7,620 nt of DNA from Clostridia bacterium. Lineage in GTDB: Bacteria > Bacillota > Clostridia > DUPQ01. Shown in pieces: positions 1 to 4,864 of the stretch. The stretch is taken from positions 1 to 7,620 of the forward strand of contig JAQVAJ010000059.1 in NCBI GenBank assembly GCA_028690885.1. The letters run 5' to 3'. The notes below the pieces were generated by a model that made no database searches, was not told the DNA's origin, and saw only the letters and a list, made by a program, of their open reading frames with translations. How positions within the stretch are numbered: position 1 is the stretch's first letter; each line of letters starts with the position of its first letter. Made by a program: the position numbers and the translations under genes.

Positions 1-2256
1 TTAACATACTGTACTAATAATGAATTGGGATTTGATTATCTTCGTGACAATATAGTCACTAGAAAAGAGGATTTAGTACAAAGAGATTTACATTTTGCTA
101 TTGTTGATGAAGTAGACAGTATATTAGTGGATGAAGCAAGAACACCATTAATTATATCTGGAGCTGGTGAACAATCATCAGATTTATATAAAAAAGCTGA
201 TGTATTTGCTAAAACTCTTAAAAAGAAAGTTGTAATTGAAGAAGAAAGCAGCGGTAAGCTTCAAAGAATAATGGATATGAACTCATCTGAAGAGGATGAT
301 GAGTATGCTGAAGATAAACCAGATTATATTGTTGATGAAAAAAACAGAACAGCTTCATTAACACCAAAAGGAGTAGAAAGAGCAGAAAAATATTTTGGTG
401 TAGAAAGTCTTACATCATATGAGAACACAACACTTCTTCATCATATTAATAATGCTATTAAAGCTCACAGTATAATGCATAAGGATATTGATTATGTTAT
501 TAAAGATAATCAGATAATAATAATTGATGAGTATACAGGAAGAATGATGTTTGGAAGAAGATACTCTGAAGGTCTTCATCAAGCTATTGAAGCAAAAGAA
601 AATGTAAAAGTAGAAAGAGAAAATAAGACATTAGCTACTATCACATTCCAGAATTTCTTTAGGATGTATCATAAATTGTCTGGTATGACTGGTACAGCTT
701 TAACCGAAGAAGAAGAATTCAGAGAGATATATAAACTTGATGTAATAGCCATTCCGACCAATAAGCCTGTAATAAGGGTAGATCATCCAGATGTTGTATA
801 TAAGACCAGAAAAGCAAAACTAGAGGCTATAGTGGCCGATATAATCGAATGTTCTAAAACGCTTCAGCCAGTTTTGATAGGTACTATATCTATTGAGAAA
901 TCTGAAGAGCTTAGTTTGATGTTAAGAAAAAGAGGCATCAAACACGAAGTACTAAATGCTAAGCACCATGAAAGAGAAGCGGAGATAGTAGCTCAGGCAG
1001 GAAAATCCGGTTCTATAACAATTGCTACAAACATGGCTGGTAGAGGTACAGATATAGTTCTGGGTGGTAACGCAGGATATATGGCTATGCAGAAGCTTCG
1101 TAAAGAGATATTTGATGAAGACATTCTCATTCAAGCCGATAGCTATAATGAAACAGATAACGAAGATATTCTTCATGCAAGAAAACTTTATCGAGAATAT
1201 GAAGCTCAGTTCAAACAAATGATAAAGGATGACAGAGACATAGTGCTTGAAAAAGGTGGCTTATATATCTTAGCTACAGAAAGACACGAATCTCGAAGAA
1301 TTGATAATCAGCTAAGAGGCCGGTCCGGAAGACAGGGAGACCCAGGGATGAGCAGATTCTATCTGTCACTTGAAGATGACCTTATGCGTTTATTCGCTCA
1401 AGACAGACTGTCCAATATGATGGATCTCCTTAAGGTACCTGATGATATTCCTATAGAAGCAAAAATAATCACTAATACGATAGAAACTGCACAAAAAAGA
1501 ATTGAGAGTATAAATTTCCAAAGACGTAAAACGGTTATACAGTATGATGATGTAATGAATACTCAGAGAAATCTCATTTATGGACAAAGAAGACAGGTTC
1601 TAGATGGAACAGATATGAAAAACAGTTATCTTAAAATGCTGGAAGCAGTTATTACGAGATTAACTGATGATTATTGTTCTCATCAAAGATCACAAGAATG
1701 GAATGTTGAAGCAATAAGAGAAAGACTAAATGATTTACTTCCTGCCGAATATAATCCGATTACATCTGATGAAGACGATCTTTCGGAATACAATATGAAA
1801 TCATTTAATCAGATGTTGCTTGATAATTATAGAAGTAAATATGAAAAGAAGGAACAGGAACTTGGCGAACAGCTAATGAGAGAAATAGAAAGAGTAGTGC
1901 TTCTTCGTTCTGTGGATATGCACTGGATGGATCACATTGATGCAATGGACCAATTGCGTTCTGGTATAGGATTAAGAGCATTTGGACAGAAGGACCCTGT
2001 TATGGAATACAAGTTTGAAGGTTATACTATGTTTGAGGAAATGACAAACAGTATACAGCAGGAAGCTTTGAGAAGAATGTTTTCAATACACAAACAGACT
2101 GAAGTGCAGAAAGAAGAAAGCAAAATAAAAATAAATGCACAGCTTGCACCTGATGATATTCAAAAACCAAAAACATCAGCAAATTCAAAAGTTGGAAGAA
2201 ATGACCCTTGCCCATGTGGAAGCGGTAAAAAATACAAGAAATGTTGTGGAGCATAG
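1..2256 (+). CDS. secA: Preprotein translocase ATPase SecA, N-terminus cut by window edge
   Basis: SecA is the cytoplasmic ATPase motor that drives unfolded preproteins through the SecYEG channel. The reading frame is open from base 1, so the TTG at 25 is an internal Leu codon and not a start: upstream codons already read TYCTNNELGFDYLRDN, a SecA hallmark. Numbering the 751 visible residues from base 1: Walker B-type DEVDS at 36-40, followed by DEARTPLIISG; end of the preprotein cross-linking region GMTGTA at 228-233; motif V TNMAGRGTD at 343-351; motif VI RHESRRIDNQLRGRSGRQGD from 428; helical scaffold/wing region roughly 600-690; a variable linker; and a C-terminal zinc-binding tail with Cys737, Cys739, Cys748 and Cys749 (CxCx8CC). 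By alignment from memory with E. coli SecA, about 170 residues are missing, including the Walker A loop. The zinc tail suggests SecB- or ribosome-type contacts. All visible motifs are intact, so this is an edge truncation and not a pseudogene. Confidence 0.98.
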   Translation, partial: LTYCTNNELGFDYLRDNIVTRKEDLVQRDLHFAIVDEVDSILVDEARTPLIISGAGEQSSDLYKKADVFAKTLKKKVVIEEESSGKLQRIMDMNSSEEDDEYAEDKPDYIVDEKNRTASLTPKGVERAEKYFGVESLTSYENTTLLHHINNAIKAHSIMHKDIDYVIKDNQIIIIDEYTGRMMFGRRYSEGLHQAIEAKENVKVERENKTLATITFQNFFRMYHKLSGMTGTALTEEEEFREIYKLDVIAIPTNKPVIRVDHPDVVYKTRKAKLEAIVADIIECSKTLQPVLIGTISIEKSEELSLMLRKRGIKHEVLNAKHHEREAEIVAQAGKSGSITIATNMAGRGTDIVLGGNAGYMAMQKLRKEIFDEDILIQADSYNETDNEDILHARKLYREYEAQFKQMIKDDRDIVLEKGGLYILATERHESRRIDNQLRGRSGRQGDPGMSRFYLSLEDDLMRLFAQDRLSNMMDLLKVPDDIPIEAKIITNTIETAQKRIESINFQRRKTVIQYDDVMNTQRNLIYGQRRQVLDGTDMKNSYLKMLEAVITRLTDDYCSHQRSQEWNVEAIRERLNDLLPAEYNPITSDEDDLSEYNMKSFNQMLLDNYRSKYEKKEQELGEQLMREIERVVLLRSVDMHWMDHIDAMDQLRSGIGLRAFGQKDPVMEYKFEGYTMFEEMTNSIQQEALRRMFSIHKQTEVQKEESKIKINAQLAPDDIQKPKTSANSKVGRNDPCPCGSGKKYKKCCGA
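2248..2251 (+). promoter_or_regulatory. Ribosome-binding site for folC inside the end of secA
   Basis: GGAG lies 8 bases before the ATG at 2260 and overlaps the last sense codons of secA, whose TAG is at 2254-2256. Because a terminating SecA ribosome would cover this site, folC translation is probably coupled to secA. The spacing supports the ATG at 2260 as the real start. Confidence 0.7.
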
Positions 2257-2259
2257 TGT

Positions 2260-3543
2260 ATGAATTATAATGATGCTGTAGCGTACATTCATTCTGCTTC
2301 GAAATTTGGTTCAAAGTTAGGATTGGCCAATATTACAAAACTTTTGGAACTACTAGGTAATCCACAAAAAGAACTTAAATTTATCCATGTTGCAGGTACA
2401 AATGGTAAAGGGTCTACAAGTTGTTTTATAGCGAATATACTGTATTCATCTGGGTACAAAACAGGATTATTCATTTCACCATATGTAGAATCTTTTGGTG
2501 AAAGAATGCAGGTGAATTTTAAGAATATTGATGATGACAGTTTAATACAAAATGTAGAAATGGTAAAAGAAACGATTGATGTTATGCTGGAACAGGGATT
2601 TAATCATCCTACTGAATTTGAGATAGATACTGCTATAGCTATGTTGTATTTCCAGCAAAGCAAATGTGATGTTGTGGTTCTTGAAGTCGGTCTTGGTGGG
2701 CGGCTTGATTCTACAAATGTTATTGAATCATCTTTGTCAACAGTTATATGCACAATAGAAAAAGATCATATGTCTATACTGGGAGATACTTTGGAGAAAA
2801 TTGCATATGAGAAAGCAGGGATTATAAAAAAAGGATGTCCGGTAGTTGTTTATGGATCTAATGATGCATGCACATATGAGGTTATTAAAACTCAATGTAA
2901 AATAATGTCTGCTCCATATCAAATAGTGGATTTTAATCAAATTAGTGATATAAGGTATTATGACTATTCATACACATTTAATTTCGAATCTTTTAAAGAC
3001 TTAAAAATAAATATGTTTGGAGATCATCAGATTAAAAATGCATGTACGGCAATTAAAGCGGTTCAAGCAGCAACAAGTCTAGAGATTTCTGAAGCATCAA
3101 TAAGAGAAGGTTTGAAGAACACTAAGTGGCCAGGAAGACTTGAAATTTTGTCAAGGAATCCTCTTGTTATATGTGATGGAGCACATAATCCCGAAGGTAT
3201 AAGAAGTTTGAAAAATACTGTTGTTAAATATTTTCCTGATAAGAAAAAGATATTCGTTATGGCAGTAATGAAAAATAAAGAATACGAAAAAATGATTGAA
3301 GACATTTTTCCTATAGCAGATGTTGCTATTGCAGTTAGGCCTTCTTATGATAGAGCTCTGGAATTAGATATATTGAAAGAAACAATACAAAAATACTGTA
3401 AAAATACCAAAGCTTTTGATAAGATAGAAGACGGATTAGATTATGCAGTCGAAAATGCAGTCGAAAATTCTGTTATATGCACATTCGGCTCGTTATATTA
3501 CATCGCGGATGTAAAGAACTACATTAGAAAAACGGGGCTATAA
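2260..3543 (+). CDS. folC: Folylpolyglutamate synthase / dihydrofolate synthase
   Basis: FolC is a cytoplasmic Mur-ligase-family enzyme that uses ATP to add glutamate to folates (folylpolyglutamate synthase). In many bacteria it also joins dihydropteroate to glutamate (dihydrofolate synthase). The 427 residues match the usual family length. Visible landmarks are: the P-loop GTNGKGS at 46-52; SPYVESFGERMQVN at 73-86, in the folate/pterin-binding loop; EVGLGGRLDSTN at 142-153, whose Glu142 fits the Mg2+ ligand; DH at 169-170 (His170 fits the second metal site); EKAGIIK at 184-190, where Lys185 fits the carbamylated lysine known in Lactobacillus casei FPGS; GDHQIKNA, which opens the C-terminal domain; and DGAHNPEG at 306-313. 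The gene starts 3 bases after secA and its TAA abuts the ATG of the next gene. Whether it is bifunctional cannot be decided from sequence alone. A 12-base tandem duplication near the 3' end adds one AVEN unit. Confidence 0.97.
   Translation: MNYNDAVAYIHSASKFGSKLGLANITKLLELLGNPQKELKFIHVAGTNGKGSTSCFIANILYSSGYKTGLFISPYVESFGERMQVNFKNIDDDSLIQNVEMVKETIDVMLEQGFNHPTEFEIDTAIAMLYFQQSKCDVVVLEVGLGGRLDSTNVIESSLSTVICTIEKDHMSILGDTLEKIAYEKAGIIKKGCPVVVYGSNDACTYEVIKTQCKIMSAPYQIVDFNQISDIRYYDYSYTFNFESFKDLKINMFGDHQIKNACTAIKAVQAATSLEISEASIREGLKNTKWPGRLEILSRNPLVICDGAHNPEGIRSLKNTVVKYFPDKKKIFVMAVMKNKEYEKMIEDIFPIADVAIAVRPSYDRALELDILKETIQKYCKNTKAFDKIEDGLDYAVENAVENSVICTFGSLYYIADVKNYIRKTGL
3445..3468 (+). repeat. Perfect 12-bp tandem duplication within folC
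   Basis: The unit GCAGTCGAAAAT occurs twice in direct succession (3445-3456 and 3457-3468). It is in frame and encodes AVEN-AVEN in the C-terminal domain of FolC, in the segment following DKIEDGLDY and preceding the final strand VICTFGSLY. The two copies are identical at every base, which suggests a recent duplication, although a helix with a four-residue period could also produce it by chance. Confidence 0.85.
3534..3537 (+). promoter_or_regulatory. Weak ribosome-binding site for the TPR membrane protein gene
   Basis: GGGG sits 6 bases before the ATG at 3544, within the last codons of folC. It is a mediocre Shine-Dalgarno match. Because the folC stop TAA (3541-3543) directly touches the ATG, termination-reinitiation is a likely route of translation. 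Confidence 0.5.
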
Positions 3544-4854
3544 ATGGATATTAATGAACTACAGAAGTATCTTGAAAAAATTGATTTCAGCGCATTGAGT
3601 AAAGACAATGTCAAACTCAGTGAGGATGATGCATATGTAGGAGAATTGTATAATAGCGCAATTGATAATATTAAGCAGGATAATATAGATGTCGCTCGTA
3701 TAAAACTGGCTAGAGTTGTAAAACTTGATCCTACTTTTCAAAAAGCAAAAATATTGTTGGATAAAATTAATGGCCTTGAACGTGATAAATCACTTGGCGA
3801 AAAGATGGAAGAAGCATTGGATAAGAAAGATGACAGACCAAAAGAAAAAAAAGTAACGAAGAATACTGATCAGGTAAAAACAGATAAAACCTCCAAAAAA
3901 AATATACTGGATAAAAATCAAATATACAAAAAAAGATCATCAATAACATTACCGTCAAGAAATAAAAAAATGACACCTCTGGCTTTTATTAAAATTCAGA
4001 TGGTAATCATTATCGCTTTATTAGTTGTTATATTAGTTTTAATTGCAGTTATGATTGGTATGAAAAAGAAGTTTGACAACTATGTGTCTGTTCAACCTGA
4101 TTTAATGGCTAAAATCGAAACATTGGAACAGGAACAAGAAGAGCAGGAAGCTTTATATCAATCTACAGTTACACAATACAATACCACAATTGCAGATTTG
4201 GAAAACAGACTTTCTTCGAGTGATACTGATATTGAAGCTGCACAAAAAGAATCTGAAATGCTTACTCAGAAGAACTATCTTTATTATGGCAAATATCTAG
4301 CATCAGATTTAAAATACAACGATGCTTTATCGACATTGTTACAAATTGAATTGGAAAAAGCATTTTTTACTGAATCTGAACTGAAATTATACGATGAAAC
4401 TCTTGAGCTTTCCAGGATGAACATTGCGATATCATTATATAATTCAGGTAATAAACTATATCAGGATCTTAAATACAAAGAAGCATTTAGTAATTTTTAT
4501 GAAATATGGAATTATTATCCTGATTATCAATTGGTAGCAAAATGGGAAGGCAATACCGTATATTCAAATCTTGTGTATGATTCAGTCTATAAAATGTCAA
4601 GATGCGCATATGAAATCGGTGAGTTCAATACTGCAATAAGCGGATACGAATTTATTGAGAAGAGTAATTCAGAATTTGCTAATGCAAATATTGAAGGGCT
4701 TATATATCACAGCGCTAAAGCATATGCAGGAATTGAGGATTATGTAAAAGCTGAGCAGTTATTTCAAAAGGTTATTAATGAATATCCCAATTCAGAATTA
4801 GTTACATACGCTAAAGAAAGATTATCTGCAGTTCAAGATAAATTAGGAAGGTAA
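3544..4854 (+). CDS. Single-pass membrane protein with coiled coil and TPR repeats
   Basis: I do not recognise a named family. The 436-residue protein has five parts. Residues about 1-78 are helical; residues 34-78, from ELYNSAIDNIKQDN to KAKILLDKINGLE, look like a TPR-type helix pair. Residues about 80-150 form a Lys/Asp-rich, probably disordered linker. Residues 153-173 are one strongly hydrophobic helix (MVIIIALLVVILVLIAVMIG) followed by KKK. Residues about 185-243 are a Glu/Gln-rich coiled coil. Residues 244-436 hold several TPR-like helix pairs (for example LKYNDALSTLLQIE, LKYKEAFSNFYEIWNYYP, and a near-canonical last repeat YVKAEQLFQKVINEYPNS). There is no cleavable signal peptide. The Lys-rich N-terminal side suggests N-in/C-out topology, which would place the coiled coil and main TPR array outside the membrane, much like YbgF- or YfgM-type scaffolds. 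TPR arrays bind proteins, so an envelope scaffold role is plausible but inferred. The start is fixed by its contact with the folC stop. Confidence 0.9.
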   Translation: MDINELQKYLEKIDFSALSKDNVKLSEDDAYVGELYNSAIDNIKQDNIDVARIKLARVVKLDPTFQKAKILLDKINGLERDKSLGEKMEEALDKKDDRPKEKKVTKNTDQVKTDKTSKKNILDKNQIYKKRSSITLPSRNKKMTPLAFIKIQMVIIIALLVVILVLIAVMIGMKKKFDNYVSVQPDLMAKIETLEQEQEEQEALYQSTVTQYNTTIADLENRLSSSDTDIEAAQKESEMLTQKNYLYYGKYLASDLKYNDALSTLLQIELEKAFFTESELKLYDETLELSRMNIAISLYNSGNKLYQDLKYKEAFSNFYEIWNYYPDYQLVAKWEGNTVYSNLVYDSVYKMSRCAYEIGEFNTAISGYEFIEKSNSEFANANIEGLIYHSAKAYAGIEDYVKAEQLFQKVINEYPNSELVTYAKERLSAVQDKLGR

Positions 4855-4857
4855 GGA
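4854..4857 (+). promoter_or_regulatory. Ribosome-binding site that sets the TTG start of the GH2 gene
   Basis: AGGA (within TAAGGAATT) overlaps the stop codon of the TPR gene and lies 7 bases before the TTG at 4865. This is good Shine-Dalgarno spacing. The first in-frame ATG, at 4928 (codon 22), is preceded only by an A-rich stretch (AGAAAAGAATTG), a poorer site. The TTG start is therefore preferred. Confidence 0.65.
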
Positions 4858-4864
4858 ATTAATT

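Noticed and set aside
25..27. TTG at 25 as the start of secA
   Set aside because: The frame is open back to base 1 and the upstream codons encode conserved SecA residues (TYCTNNE), so this codon is internal.
952..1587. Minus-strand frames opposite secA (952-1218 and 1390-1587)
   Set aside because: They lie antisense to conserved SecA motif regions, and their products are rich in Ile, Phe, Tyr, Ser and Cys, as expected from the complement of an AT-rich gene. No ribosome-binding site or family motif is evident.
2027..3976. Minus-strand frames opposite the secA end, folC and the TPR gene
   Set aside because: All lie antisense to well-supported coding sequence and show only low-complexity hydrophobic composition. 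They are shadows.
4073..4106. TTGACA at 4073-4078 as an internal promoter in the TPR gene
   Set aside because: The nearest TATAAT-like hexamer, TTTAAT at 4101, has a 22-base spacer, which is too long. It is most likely chance in AT-rich coding sequence.
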